The notes beneath the pieces were generated by a model. The model was not told where the DNA came from, made no database searches, and saw only the letters and a program-made list of their open reading frames with translations. Of a DNA stretch of 54,996 bases, positions 25,664 through 34,208 are shown in pieces (position 1 is the first letter of the stretch; each line of letters starts with the position of its first letter). Both the position numbers and the translations under genes were made by a program. The DNA comes from Solirubrobacteraceae bacterium (GTDB taxonomy: Bacteria; Actinomycetota; Thermoleophilia; Solirubrobacterales; Solirubrobacteraceae). The stretch covers positions 32,369-87,364 of the forward strand of contig JAUJOF010000002.1 in NCBI GenBank assembly GCA_030447785.1, in the 5' to 3' direction.

Positions 25664-26965
25664 CTACCCGAGCGGTCCGCCCCCGGCACCTGGTCCGCTC
25701 TCGTTGCGCAGCCGCCATGCCATGCGCGACTGCAGCGACCACAGCTCGATGAATCCCGGGGAGGCCTGCTGGCTGAACAGTCCTCCCGAGGCGCTGAAGG
25801 AGGCCAGTGCCTCGTCGTAGACCGCGTTGGGCGACTCGCGCGTGATCACCCGGGCCGAGCCCTTGTAGAGCTTGAGCCCGATCGTGCCGCTGACCTGCTC
25901 GTTGACGCGGTCCATGTAGGCGTCCAGGTCCCCGCGCAACGGCTCCCACCACAGCCCGGCGTAGACGAGGTAGGCCCATTGGCGGTCCAGGTCGGCCTTG
26001 AACTGGTTCTGGTGGATGGTGCACACCAGTTTCTCGAGCTCCTGGTGAGCGGCCAGCACGATTGCCGCGGCCGGCACCTCGTAGATGTCGCGCACCTTGA
26101 GGCCGACGATGCGGTCCTCGATGTGGTCGACGATGCCCACGCCGTGGCGGCAGCCGATCTCGGCGGTGCGCTCCAGCAGGTCCACGAGCCCCAAGCGCTC
26201 GCCGTCCAGCGCGACGGGCACGCCGGCCTCGAAGGTCAGGCGCACCGTCTGGGCCTCGTCGGGCGCGCGCTCGGGCGGAGTGACGAGCTGGAAGACGTCG
26301 TCCTCGGGCGCGTGGTCGAGCTCCTCGATCCAGCGTCCCTCCGACGAGCGACCCCAGAGGTTGTCGTCGATGGAGTAGGGCGGTGCGCCTTCGCTGGGAC
26401 CCTTGACGTGGATGCCGTTGCGCCGCGCATACTCCATCTCCTCCTCGCGACCCATCTGCCACCCGCGCACGGGGGCGATGACCTTGAGCTCGGGGGCCAG
26501 CGTGGCCACGGTCGCCTCGATGCGCACCTGGTCGTTGCCCTTGCCCGTGCAGCCGTGGGCGATGGTGTCGCAGCCCGCCCGGCGCGCGTACTCGACGGCG
26601 AGCTTGGCGATCAGTGGCCGGCCCAGGGCGGTGAACAGCGGATAGCCCCCGCCGTAGAGCCCGTTGGCCTTGATGGCGGGCAGCACGTACTCGCGCGCGA
26701 ACTCCTGGCGCGCGTCGACCACGAAGGTGTCCACGGCTCCCAGGTCGCGCGCCTTGCCCTCCACCACGCCGAGGTCCTCGCCGGGCTGGCCGAGGTTGAC
26801 GGTGAGGGTCACCACCTCGGCGTCGTACTCGTCCTGGATCCACTTGAGCATCACGCTGGTGTCCAGCCCTCCCGAGTAGAGGAGCAGGACGTGGTGCACC
26901 TCCCCCTTCTCGGCGAGGTATGAGGCGGTCCGGGTGTGCTGGGTGCGCTCGGTTATCTCGGCCAT
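25664..26965 (-). CDS. argG: Argininosuccinate synthase, 433 aa
   Basis: The N-type ATP pyrophosphatase P-loop YSGGLDTS is at residues 30-37. [12 protein letters not shown] and the substrate segment near residues 180-195 ([13 protein letters not shown]) follow, and the C-terminal tetramerisation helices are present. It joins citrulline and aspartate using ATP in the penultimate step of arginine synthesis. A ~20-residue N-terminal extension ([20 protein letters not shown]) precedes the catalytic core; the ATG was kept because it fits the -10 element before it. It is separated from argCJBD by two genes, one of them on the opposite strand, and argH is not in the window. Confidence 0.95.
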   Translation of the reverse strand: MAEITERTQHTRTASYLAEKGEVHHVLLLYSGGLDTSVMLKWIQDEYDAEVVTLTVNLGQPGEDLGVVEGKARDLGAVDTFVVDARQEFAREYVLPAIKANGLYGGGYPLFTALGRPLIAKLAVEYARRAGCDTIAHGCTGKGNDQVRIEATVATLAPELKVIAPVRGWQMGREEEMEYARRNGIHVKGPSEGAPPYSIDDNLWGRSSEGRWIEELDHAPEDDVFQLVTPPERAPDEAQTVRLTFEAGVPVALDGERLGLVDLLERTAEIGCRHGVGIVDHIEDRIVGLKVRDIYEVPAAAIVLAAHQELEKLVCTIHQNQFKADLDRQWAYLVYAGLWWEPLRGDLDAYMDRVNEQVSGTIGLKLYKGSARVITRESPNAVYDEALASFSASGGLFSQQASPGFIELWSLQSRMAWRLRNESGPGAGGGPLG

Positions 26966-26975
26966 GGGGCGGGGG

Positions 26976-26985
26976 AGCCTACGGT
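26976..26985. promoter_or_regulatory. Overlapping divergent -10 elements of argG and the CobW gene
   Basis: The ten bases AGCCTACGGT read TAGGCT on the minus strand (10 nt before the argG ATG) and TACGGT on the plus strand (7 nt before the CobW-gene ATG). The two -10 hexamers share two base pairs, so polymerase cannot easily occupy both at once. Confidence 0.5.
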
Positions 26986-26992
26986 GGAGCTC

Positions 26993-27958
26993 ATGACCAC
27001 GCAGCCGCCCGATCCCCAGGCTCCCATCCCCACCACCGTCGTCACGGGCTTTCTGGGCGCGGGCAAGACCTCACTCGTCAACCGCCTCATCACCGCGCGG
27101 TCGGGCGGCGAGCGGATCGGTGTCGTGGTCAACGAGGCGGGCGAGATCGGCCTCGACGGGGAGTTGCTCGGTGACGCGACCGACGATGTCGTCGAGATCG
27201 CCGACGGCTGCGTCTGCTGCACGAGTCAGGGCGAGCTGCTCGACTCGGTCACCCGCCTGTACCGCGCCGCGGGACGGCTGGACCGCATCATCGTCGAGAC
27301 CAGCGGCCTCGCCGACCCCGGTCCGGTCGTCGACGCGCTCGCGAGCATCGCGCACGTCCTGCGCCTGGACACCATGGTCGCCGTCGTCGACGCGGTCCAC
27401 GCGCTCGACCAGCTCGACCGCCATCGCAGTCCCGAGGCCCGCCAGCAGGTGCAGCTGGCCACGCACGTGCTCGTGAGCAAGGCCGACCTCGCCGACGCGG
27501 AGGTCGTCAGGGACGTGCGCGCGCGGGTGGGCGCACTGAATCCCGAGGCGCACGTCGTCGTCGGGCCGAGTGACACGCTCGACGACGACCTGATGCTCGA
27601 CCGCTTCTCGCTCTCCGCCGCCGACGACGACGGTCACCACGACCACGACCACGAGCACCTCGATGTGGAGATCTTCTCCGTGGAGCTCGCGGGCGAGCTC
27701 GACCCGGGGCGCTTCGACGGCTGGCTCGGGGGCCTGATCATGCTCAAGGCGCCCGACCTGTTTCGCATCAAGGGGATCCTGGCGATGGCCGGCCAGCCGC
27801 GGCGACAGATCCTCCACGGCGTGCAGTCCTACGTCGACTCCACCCCGGGACGCGACTGGGAGCCCGGTGAGGCGCGTACGAGCCGGATCCTCGTCATCGG
27901 CAAAGACCTCGACAGCGCGCGCTGGCGCGACGAGCTCGCGCGCTGCGTCGCGGGCTGA
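26993..27958 (+). CDS. CobW/ZNG1-like metallochaperone GTPase, 321 aa
   Basis: G3E-family GTPase with P-loop GFLGAGKTS (19-27), the metal-binding CxCC motif GCVCC (72-76), guanine-specificity segment SKADLAD (~162) and a C-terminal CobW domain ([25 protein letters not shown]). A His/Asp-rich loop HHDHDHEH lies at 215-222 between the two domains. These proteins deliver Zn or Co to client enzymes, often under zinc limitation. GGAG precedes the chosen ATG; an upstream in-frame ATG at 26936 would overlap argG and is unlikely. No Zur-like operator was recognised in the short spacer. Confidence 0.88.
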   Translation: MTTQPPDPQAPIPTTVVTGFLGAGKTSLVNRLITARSGGERIGVVVNEAGEIGLDGELLGDATDDVVEIADGCVCCTSQGELLDSVTRLYRAAGRLDRIIVETSGLADPGPVVDALASIAHVLRLDTMVAVVDAVHALDQLDRHRSPEARQQVQLATHVLVSKADLADAEVVRDVRARVGALNPEAHVVVGPSDTLDDDLMLDRFSLSAADDDGHHDHDHEHLDVEIFSVELAGELDPGRFDGWLGGLIMLKAPDLFRIKGILAMAGQPRRQILHGVQSYVDSTPGRDWEPGEARTSRILVIGKDLDSARWRDELARCVAG

Positions 27959-28048
27959 GAACCCCAGCCGACCCCTCACGCACCCCTCAGGGTCACAACG
28001 TCGCGCGGCCGCATGCGGTCGAGGGCCGAGCGTCCGCGGGGCTCGGCC

Positions 28049-29872
28049 TCAGGCGGCCCAGGGATCGCGGATCCGCCGGGCGGCCCAGACGAGGATGAGG
28101 GCGATCGCCAGCGGCCACGAGAACGAGAGCAGGCGATTGGTCAGCCCGTCCTCCAGCCAGGTGCCCCGCACCGTCTGGCGGACGGCACTGACGACGAGCA
28201 GCGGCGGGACGGTCGCTGCCAGCCACACGAGCGGCTCGCGGGCGAGGCCCGACCGCTCCGCGGTCCTGGCCCCCGCGCGGCCCAGGCCGGCCACCAGCCG
28301 TCGCAGCTGCCGCGCCGAGCCGCCGCCACGCGCGCCGAGGAACTCCGCCGCGTCGGCGACGAGGCGGAGCTGGTGGGCCACCTCGTGGGGGGTCACGGCC
28401 CCGCCACGCTTCACGTCGCGCCAGGCCAGGCGGCGCACCTCGACGGCTCCCGCGCCGCCGTCGTCGGGCACCGGCCGCACGTGCAGCAGGGCGAGGCGCT
28501 CGCCGTCGCGGTGGGCTCCCCGCGCCACGAGGAACCGCCCGCCGGTGCCCGGGAGGCCTTGCTCGAGCGCGCGCGGCGGGGCGCTCGCAGCGCCGCGCAG
28601 AGTGCGCAGGAGCCGCTGGCCGGGCGTTCGGTGGGCCGACCACCACAGCACCGCGCCGCAGGTCAGCGCCACGGCGAGGGCGCCGTAGCCGACGAGGCTG
28701 GTCGCCGCGGCCGGATCCTCGCTGCCGGCCATCGCGAAGAACCACACCGCCACCGTCGCCGCGCCCACCCGGCGCAGGACCTTGGGGTCGAGCACCGGCG
28801 TGGCAACGCTCCCGACCGCGCCGCCGCTCGGCCAGGCCGGCAGCCCGGCGGGGTCCACCGGGCCCGTCGCGGCGCCCGCCCGGACCAGCGGGGCCAGCGC
28901 GTCGGCGCTCCAGCGCGCCGGCTCGGCGAGGCACAGGCGCCGCGCGAGCTCGGCCTCGCCCTCCTCGGTCAGCGGGTCGAGCTCCCACCCGTCGCGTACG
29001 GGAGTACGCGGGCTGCCGCCACGAGGCCCCGGCGCGTCGGCCGGCCCCGTGCCCGAGGGGACCGCGGGCACGGTCTCGACGGTCACCCGCGAAGCGCTTG
29101 CGGCGAGCGCTCCCGTGCCGTGCTCGGCGACCAGCCCGCGGGCGGCGTCGGCGCGCAGCGCCACCTCCGAGAGGCGGACCACCGCCTCCTCGGCTCGCGC
29201 CGGCTCGTCGCGGGGGACGCGCTGCTCGGCGAGGGTGCGCAGCTCGACCTGGGCGGGGTCGGCCGGGTCGGCCCGCAGCCACAGGAGCTGGACGCGGATG
29301 ACGTCCGGGCCCCGCACCACGGCCACCGTGGTGCGCGCCTGCGGGTCCTGGGCCGGCTGGCGCCCCTGACCGGGGCGGACCCGGCGCCGCTCGGCCGCCC
29401 GGGTGCGCAGCGCGCGCACCGAGCGCAGAAGGAGCTCCCGGCCTCCGGCGGCCGCCGCCAGGAACAAGCCGGCCATGGCGAGCGCCTGACCCCCGGGCAT
29501 CAGGTCGGGGTTCCTGGGCGCTCCGAGCAACCCGTCCAGCAGCGGCGCCAGGGTGCTCGAGAGCCCGCCCGCGAGCCCCAAGGCGAGCAGGAACGCCCCG
29601 ACCACGACGAGCACCCGCCGGCCGACCGCGGCACCGAGGTCCAGGGGTCCGAGCGGAGCCAGCGTGCAGCCCAGCTCGAAGAGCTCGCGCGCCGACAGGC
29701 CGACATGGCCCTCGAGCTCGGTGCGCGGGACGTGGCGCGGCCTGGCCAGGAGGCGGCGGCGCAGCTCGGCGGCACCGTCGGGCTCCAGGGGGTCCGGCGC
29801 CCAGCCGTCGTCGACCAGCGGCTCGGGCGGTTCGGCGGGGGCGGAACGCGACGGGGCGGCCACCCCCGCCAT
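28049..29872 (-). CDS. Multi-pass membrane protein with internal sequence repeat, 607 aa, function unknown
   Basis: About six hydrophobic segments are visible, for example VLVVVGAFLLALGLAGGL (~89-106), a helix near 128-143, two near 365-410 and two in the last 90 residues. Two cytoplasmic-looking segments resemble each other: DDGWAPDPLEPDGAAELRRR (21-40) and DGWELDPLTEEGEAELARR (~293-311), each followed by a membrane pair. This suggests an ancient internal duplication. No enzyme motif or known transporter signature was seen. It follows argD by 49 nt on the same strand and could be the last gene of that operon. Confidence 0.6.
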   Translation of the reverse strand: MAGVAAPSRSAPAEPPEPLVDDGWAPDPLEPDGAAELRRRLLARPRHVPRTELEGHVGLSARELFELGCTLAPLGPLDLGAAVGRRVLVVVGAFLLALGLAGGLSSTLAPLLDGLLGAPRNPDLMPGGQALAMAGLFLAAAAGGRELLLRSVRALRTRAAERRRVRPGQGRQPAQDPQARTTVAVVRGPDVIRVQLLWLRADPADPAQVELRTLAEQRVPRDEPARAEEAVVRLSEVALRADAARGLVAEHGTGALAASASRVTVETVPAVPSGTGPADAPGPRGGSPRTPVRDGWELDPLTEEGEAELARRLCLAEPARWSADALAPLVRAGAATGPVDPAGLPAWPSGGAVGSVATPVLDPKVLRRVGAATVAVWFFAMAGSEDPAAATSLVGYGALAVALTCGAVLWWSAHRTPGQRLLRTLRGAASAPPRALEQGLPGTGGRFLVARGAHRDGERLALLHVRPVPDDGGAGAVEVRRLAWRDVKRGGAVTPHEVAHQLRLVADAAEFLGARGGGSARQLRRLVAGLGRAGARTAERSGLAREPLVWLAATVPPLLVVSAVRQTVRGTWLEDGLTNRLLSFSWPLAIALILVWAARRIRDPWAA

Positions 29873-29921
29873 CTTCCCAGAGGACCCTCGGCCACGTGCG
29901 GCCCTCAGCGTGGGTGGCGCC

Positions 29922-31094
29922 CTACCCCCACTTAAACAGCGTTCCCAGCCGTCCCAGCGCCTCGTCGACCTCCGCCTTGGAGACGGTCAGCGGCGGCAGC
30001 AGCCGGACCGTGGTCGGCCCGGTGGCGTTGATCACCAGGCGCTGCTCGAGCAGCGCGCGGCGCACGAGCGCGGGGGCGCCCTCGGGGTGGTCGGAGGTCA
30101 GCTCGGCGGCGAGCATCAGGCCGCGACCGCGGACCTCGACGACGCCGGGCAGCTCGCGCAGTCCCCCGGCCAGGCGCTCGCCCAGCCGCGCGACGTTGTC
30201 CAGCAGCGCGGGGTCGTCGACGTGGTCGAGGACCGCGAGCGCGGTGGCGCAGGCCACGGGGCCACCGGCGAAGGTGGAGCCGTGATCGCCGGCCTCGAGC
30301 ACGTCGGCCAGCCGGGGGCCCAGCACGAGCGCCCCGATGGGCAGCCCGCCGCCCAGCGCCTTGGCCAGCGTCATGGCGTCGGGCACCACGCCGGCGCGCT
30401 CCCACGCCCACAGCGTGCCGGTGCGCCCCATCCCGCACTGCACCTCGTCGAAGATCAGGGCCGCCCCGTGCGCGTCGCAGGCCTCGCGCGCGGTGCGCAG
30501 GACGTCGTCGCTCAGCACGTGCACGCCGCCCTCGCCCTGCACCGGCTCGAGCAGGACGGCGGCGGTGCGCTCGTCGACGGCGGCGATGATGGCTTCCGCG
30601 GTGGGCTCCACCGCCACGAAGCCGGGCACCAGCGGCGCGAAGGGAGCCTGCTTGCTCTCCTGGGGGGTGGCCGACAGCGCGCCGTAGGTGCGCCCGTGGA
30701 AGCCGCGGTGCGCGGAGATCACGGTGCCCCCGCGCCGGGCCTTGCGCGCCACCTTCAGCGCTGCCTCCACCGCCTCGGTCCCCGAGTTGGCGAAGTGCAC
30801 CTTGCCGCCCAGCGAGCGCTCGTTCAGGCGCCGGGCCAGGCCCAGCCCGGGCTCGGTGTAGAAGAGGTTGCCCACGTGGATCAGGACGCCCGCCTGCTCG
30901 CGGATGGCCTGCACCACCGCGGGGTGGCCGTGCCCCAGCGCGGTGACCGCGAGGCCCGTCTGGAAGTCCAGGTAGGCGTTGCCCTCGCCGTCGCGCAGCC
31001 AGGAGCCGTCGCCGCCGACGAACTCGACGGGCTGGCGGGTGTAGGCGCCCACGAGGTGGTCGGCCTCGAGCTGGCGGAGGTCGGAGAGGGTCAT
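29922..31094 (-). CDS. argD: Acetylornithine aminotransferase, 390 aa
   Basis: Class III PLP aminotransferase with the NSGTEAVEAALK segment near residues 100-111, the cofactor-aspartate motif LIFDEVQCGMGRTG and the Schiff-base lysine Lys245 in TLAKALGGG. It converts N-acetylglutamate semialdehyde to N-acetylornithine; homologues may also serve lysine synthesis. It ends the overlapping arg operon. Its ATG overlaps the argB stop by 4 nt (ATGA). Confidence 0.95.
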   Translation of the reverse strand: MTLSDLRQLEADHLVGAYTRQPVEFVGGDGSWLRDGEGNAYLDFQTGLAVTALGHGHPAVVQAIREQAGVLIHVGNLFYTEPGLGLARRLNERSLGGKVHFANSGTEAVEAALKVARKARRGGTVISAHRGFHGRTYGALSATPQESKQAPFAPLVPGFVAVEPTAEAIIAAVDERTAAVLLEPVQGEGGVHVLSDDVLRTAREACDAHGAALIFDEVQCGMGRTGTLWAWERAGVVPDAMTLAKALGGGLPIGALVLGPRLADVLEAGDHGSTFAGGPVACATALAVLDHVDDPALLDNVARLGERLAGGLRELPGVVEVRGRGLMLAAELTSDHPEGAPALVRRALLEQRLVINATGPTTVRLLPPLTVSKAEVDEALGRLGTLFKWG

Positions 31095-31960
31095 GCCGCC
31101 GGGTGGATCTTCGTGCCCACGCCCGCGTCGGTGAACAGCTCGAGCAGCATCGAGTGGGGCACGCGTCCGTCGAGGATGTGCGCGTGGGTGACACCGCCGT
31201 GGATGGCGTTGAGGCAGGCCTCGAGCTTGGGGCGCATCCCGCCGGTCACGCCTTCGAGCGCCTCCTCGACCTCGTCGGCGCCCGCCTGACCGATCTTCGT
31301 GCCCGGGTTGTGAGGGTCGGCCAGCCACCCGATCACGTCGGTGAGGAAGATGACCTTGAAGGCGCCCAGCGCGCGCGCCACCGCGCCGGCGGCCTCGTCG
31401 GCGTTGACGTTGTAGGAGTGGCCCTCGCGGTCGGCGCCCACCGAGGCGACCACCGGGATGTAGTCCTCGGCCACGTGGAGCAGCACGTCGACGTCCACGC
31501 GCTCGATGCGCCCCACGAAGCCGATGTCCTCGCCGCCGGGCGCGGGCTGGCGGGCCACGCGAAACAGCGAGCCGTCGTCGCCGCACAGCCCGATGGCCGA
31601 CTGGCCGTGGCGGTTGAGGCGCAGCACGATGTCCTTGTTGACCTTGCCCACCAGGACCATCTTGGCGATCTCCACCGTCTCGCGGTCGCTGACGCGCAGG
31701 CCGCTGACGAACTCCACGGGGAGCCCTAGGCGCTCCATGTAGAAGGTGATGTCCGGCCCGCCGCCGTGGACCACCACCGGGTTGAGCCCGACGTACTTGA
31801 GCAGCACCACGTCGCGGGCGAACTCCTCGCGCAGCTGGGGATCGGTCATCGCCGCGCCGCCGTACTTGATGACCACGGTGCGCCCGTGGAACTCGCGGAT
31901 GTAGGGCAGCGCCTCGAGGAGGGTGCCGATGCGCTCGGAGGCCTCCGGCCGCGGGGTCAT
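31091..31960 (-). CDS. argB: Acetylglutamate kinase, 289 aa
   Basis: Amino-acid-kinase fold with VVIKYGGAAM at the N-terminus, VVHGGGPDI, SVGADREGHSYNVNADEAAG and GGMRPKLEACLNAI near the C-terminus. It phosphorylates N-acetylglutamate, usually the arginine-feedback-controlled step in organisms that recycle acetyl groups with ArgJ. It has a 4-nt overlap with argJ on one side and argD on the other, so its translation is tied to both. Confidence 0.95.
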   Translation of the reverse strand: MTPRPEASERIGTLLEALPYIREFHGRTVVIKYGGAAMTDPQLREEFARDVVLLKYVGLNPVVVHGGGPDITFYMERLGLPVEFVSGLRVSDRETVEIAKMVLVGKVNKDIVLRLNRHGQSAIGLCGDDGSLFRVARQPAPGGEDIGFVGRIERVDVDVLLHVAEDYIPVVASVGADREGHSYNVNADEAAGAVARALGAFKVIFLTDVIGWLADPHNPGTKIGQAGADEVEEALEGVTGGMRPKLEACLNAIHGGVTHAHILDGRVPHSMLLELFTDAGVGTKIHPAA

Positions 31961-33207
31961 GTCGTGTACTCCGCGTTGACGTTGACGTACTCGTGGCCCA
32001 GGTCGCTGAAGAAGACCTCGGTCTCCGCGCCGCTGCCGGGCAGCCCGACCACGTACTCGACCTCCTCGCGGGCCACCCGGCGCGCCAGCTCGACGTGGTC
32101 GTGGGCCACCGCCGCCCCGGCGCGGCACACCGCCACGCCCTCGATGTCGACGTCGAGGGCCAGCGGCGCGGCGTCGGGCAGGGCCATGCCCACCGCCTGG
32201 ACGATGCGCCCCCAGTTGGGATCGCCGCCGTACAGCGCCGTCTTGACCAGCGGGGAGTCGGCCACCGCGCGCGCCGCGGCCTCCACCATCCCGCCCCCGC
32301 CGCCGTGCACCACCACGCGGCCCACGCGCCGGGCCCCCTCGCCGTCGCGCACGATGAGCAGCGCCAGACGCCGCAGCAGCCCGTCCAGCGCCTCGCCGAA
32401 GCGCAGCTCGTCCTCGGTCTCGGACTCCACGCGCACCCCGCTGGCCCCGGAGCACAGCAGCAGCGCGGTGTCGTTGGTCGACAGCTGCCCGTCGACCGTG
32501 ATGCGGTCGAACGAGCGCTTGACGCACACCCCGAAGAGCAGGTCGGCGGTCTCGGGGCTCAGCGCGGCGTCGGTCTGCACGAAGCACAGCAGCGTGGCCG
32601 AGAAGGCGGGCGCGATCATCCCCGCCCCCTTGGCCTGCGCGCTGAGGCGCACCGTCCCCGAGGGCAGCTCAACCTCCATGCAGGCGTGCTTCTCGAAGGC
32701 GTCGGTGGTGCGGATGGCGCCGGCCAGCGCCTCGTCCCCGTCGTCGGCCAGCCGCTGGGCGGCGGCCTCCAGGCCGCGCTGCACCGCGTCGACGTCCAGC
32801 GCCACGCCGATCACGCCGGTGGAGCACACCGCGCACTGGGCGTCGTCCACGCCGGCCAGCCGCGCCCCGATGGCCTGCATGCGCGCGGCGGCCTCGATTC
32901 CCGGGTCACCGACGGCGCAGTTGGCGTTGCCCGCGTTGACGGCCACGGCGCGCAGCGCGTCCAGCCGGCAGCGCTCGCGGGAGAGCAGCACGGGCGGGGC
33001 CTGGGTGGCCGAGCGCGTGAAGCGCGCGGCGCTGGTGGTGTGGGGGGGGTCGGAGACCAGCAGCGCCACGTCGGGGCGCCCGGAGGGCTTGATGCCCGCC
33101 GCCACACCGGCGGCGCGAAAGCCCTGGGGCAGCCCGCCGGAAAGGTCGCGCACGTGCCCGGGGGGCTGCACCCAGCGCGAGGAGAAGGTCGAGGTGCCTA
33201 CGGCCAC
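31957..33207 (-). CDS. argJ: Bifunctional ornithine acetyltransferase / N-acetylglutamate synthase, 416 aa
   Basis: The self-cleavage region KGAGMIAPAFSATLLCF places the nucleophile at Thr205; most homologues have MAT where this protein has SAT. The oxyanion-hole segment CSTGVIG and the C-terminal GDPNWGRI complete the fold. The enzyme moves the acetyl group from acetylornithine to glutamate and makes argA and argE unnecessary. I chose the GTG at 33207 because GGGAGGGA, one of the best ribosome sites in the window, lies just before it. It overlaps argC by 10 nt. Confidence 0.94.
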   Translation of the reverse strand: MAVGTSTFSSRWVQPPGHVRDLSGGLPQGFRAAGVAAGIKPSGRPDVALLVSDPPHTTSAARFTRSATQAPPVLLSRERCRLDALRAVAVNAGNANCAVGDPGIEAAARMQAIGARLAGVDDAQCAVCSTGVIGVALDVDAVQRGLEAAAQRLADDGDEALAGAIRTTDAFEKHACMEVELPSGTVRLSAQAKGAGMIAPAFSATLLCFVQTDAALSPETADLLFGVCVKRSFDRITVDGQLSTNDTALLLCSGASGVRVESETEDELRFGEALDGLLRRLALLIVRDGEGARRVGRVVVHGGGGGMVEAAARAVADSPLVKTALYGGDPNWGRIVQAVGMALPDAAPLALDVDIEGVAVCRAGAAVAHDHVELARRVAREEVEYVVGLPGSGAETEVFFSDLGHEYVNVNAEYTT

Positions 33208-34208
33208 AGTCCCTCCCGCTCGTCGCGGGCGAACATGAGGTTGAGGTTCTGCACGGCCTGGGAGGCGGCGCCCTTCCAGAGGTTGTCCACCGTGCAGAAG
33301 ACCAGCGCCTTGCCGGTGCGCCGGTCGTGGTGGCAGAACAGGCGCGCGACGTTGGTGTCGCGCACGTCGCGCGGGCCGGGCGGCGCGTCGGCCAGCTCGA
33401 CGAAGGGCTCGTCGGCGTAGGCGTCCTCGTAGCGCGCGCGCAGGTCGCCGAGGTCCCCGGCGGGGGTCACGTAGCAGGAGACCAGCTCGCCCTGGTCGAC
33501 GGGGACGAGGTGGGGCACCACCGTGGAGGTCACCGGTGCGCCCAGCGCGGCCAGCTCCTGGTCGACCTCCGGCGCGTGGCGGTGGCCCTCGACCTTGTAG
33601 GGCGTCACGTTGCCGTCCACGGAGACGAAGTGGGTGGTGGCGCTGGCCGCGCGCCCCGCACCGCTGACGCCGGTCTTGACGTCGACCACCACGTCGGCGA
33701 TCAGCCCCGCGCGGGCCAGGGGCGCGAGCGCGATCAGGGCGGCGGTGGGAAAGCAGCCGGGGTTGGCCACGATGTCCGCGCCGGCGATCGCCTCGCGGTG
33801 CAGCTCGGGCAGGCCGTAGGCGCCGGTGGCCAGCAGCTCGGGTGCGCCGTGCTGGCCGTACCACGCCTCGTAGACCGCGCGGTCGCGCAGGCGGAAGTCG
33901 GCGCTGAGGTCCACCACGCGCACGCCGCGCTCGCGCAGCGCGGCGACCACCGGGGCGGCGGCGCCGTGGGGGTAGGCGACGATGGCCGCTTCGACCTGCG
34001 CGTGGCGGTCGAGGTCGAGCTCCTCGAGCACCGACGCCACGCGGTGGTGGGGATAGAGGTCGTCCAGGCGCACCCCCACGTCGCTGCGCGAGGTCACCGC
34101 GGCCAGCCCGAAGTGCGGGTGGCGGTCGATCAGGCGCGCGGCCAGCGCGCCCGTGTAGCCCGAGGCGCCGGCGACGAGCACCCGCGGGCCGGCGGCGCTA
34201 CTCGCCAC
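33198..34208 (-). CDS. argC: N-acetyl-gamma-glutamyl-phosphate reductase, 336 aa
   Basis: VLVAGASGYTGALAARL is the NADP-binding start, NPGCFPTA contains the catalytic Cys152 and the C-terminal histidine region is HLVPVDQGE. The enzyme reduces acetylglutamyl phosphate to the semialdehyde. A GTG start is used and overlaps the pheT stop by 11 nt, an unusually long overlap that locks the arginine genes to the phenylalanyl-tRNA synthetase genes. Confidence 0.95.
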   Translation of the reverse strand: MASSAAGPRVLVAGASGYTGALAARLIDRHPHFGLAAVTSRSDVGVRLDDLYPHHRVASVLEELDLDRHAQVEAAIVAYPHGAAAPVVAALRERGVRVVDLSADFRLRDRAVYEAWYGQHGAPELLATGAYGLPELHREAIAGADIVANPGCFPTAALIALAPLARAGLIADVVVDVKTGVSGAGRAASATTHFVSVDGNVTPYKVEGHRHAPEVDQELAALGAPVTSTVVPHLVPVDQGELVSCYVTPAGDLGDLRARYEDAYADEPFVELADAPPGPRDVRDTNVARLFCHHDRRTGKALVFCTVDNLWKGAASQAVQNLNLMFARDEREGLWP

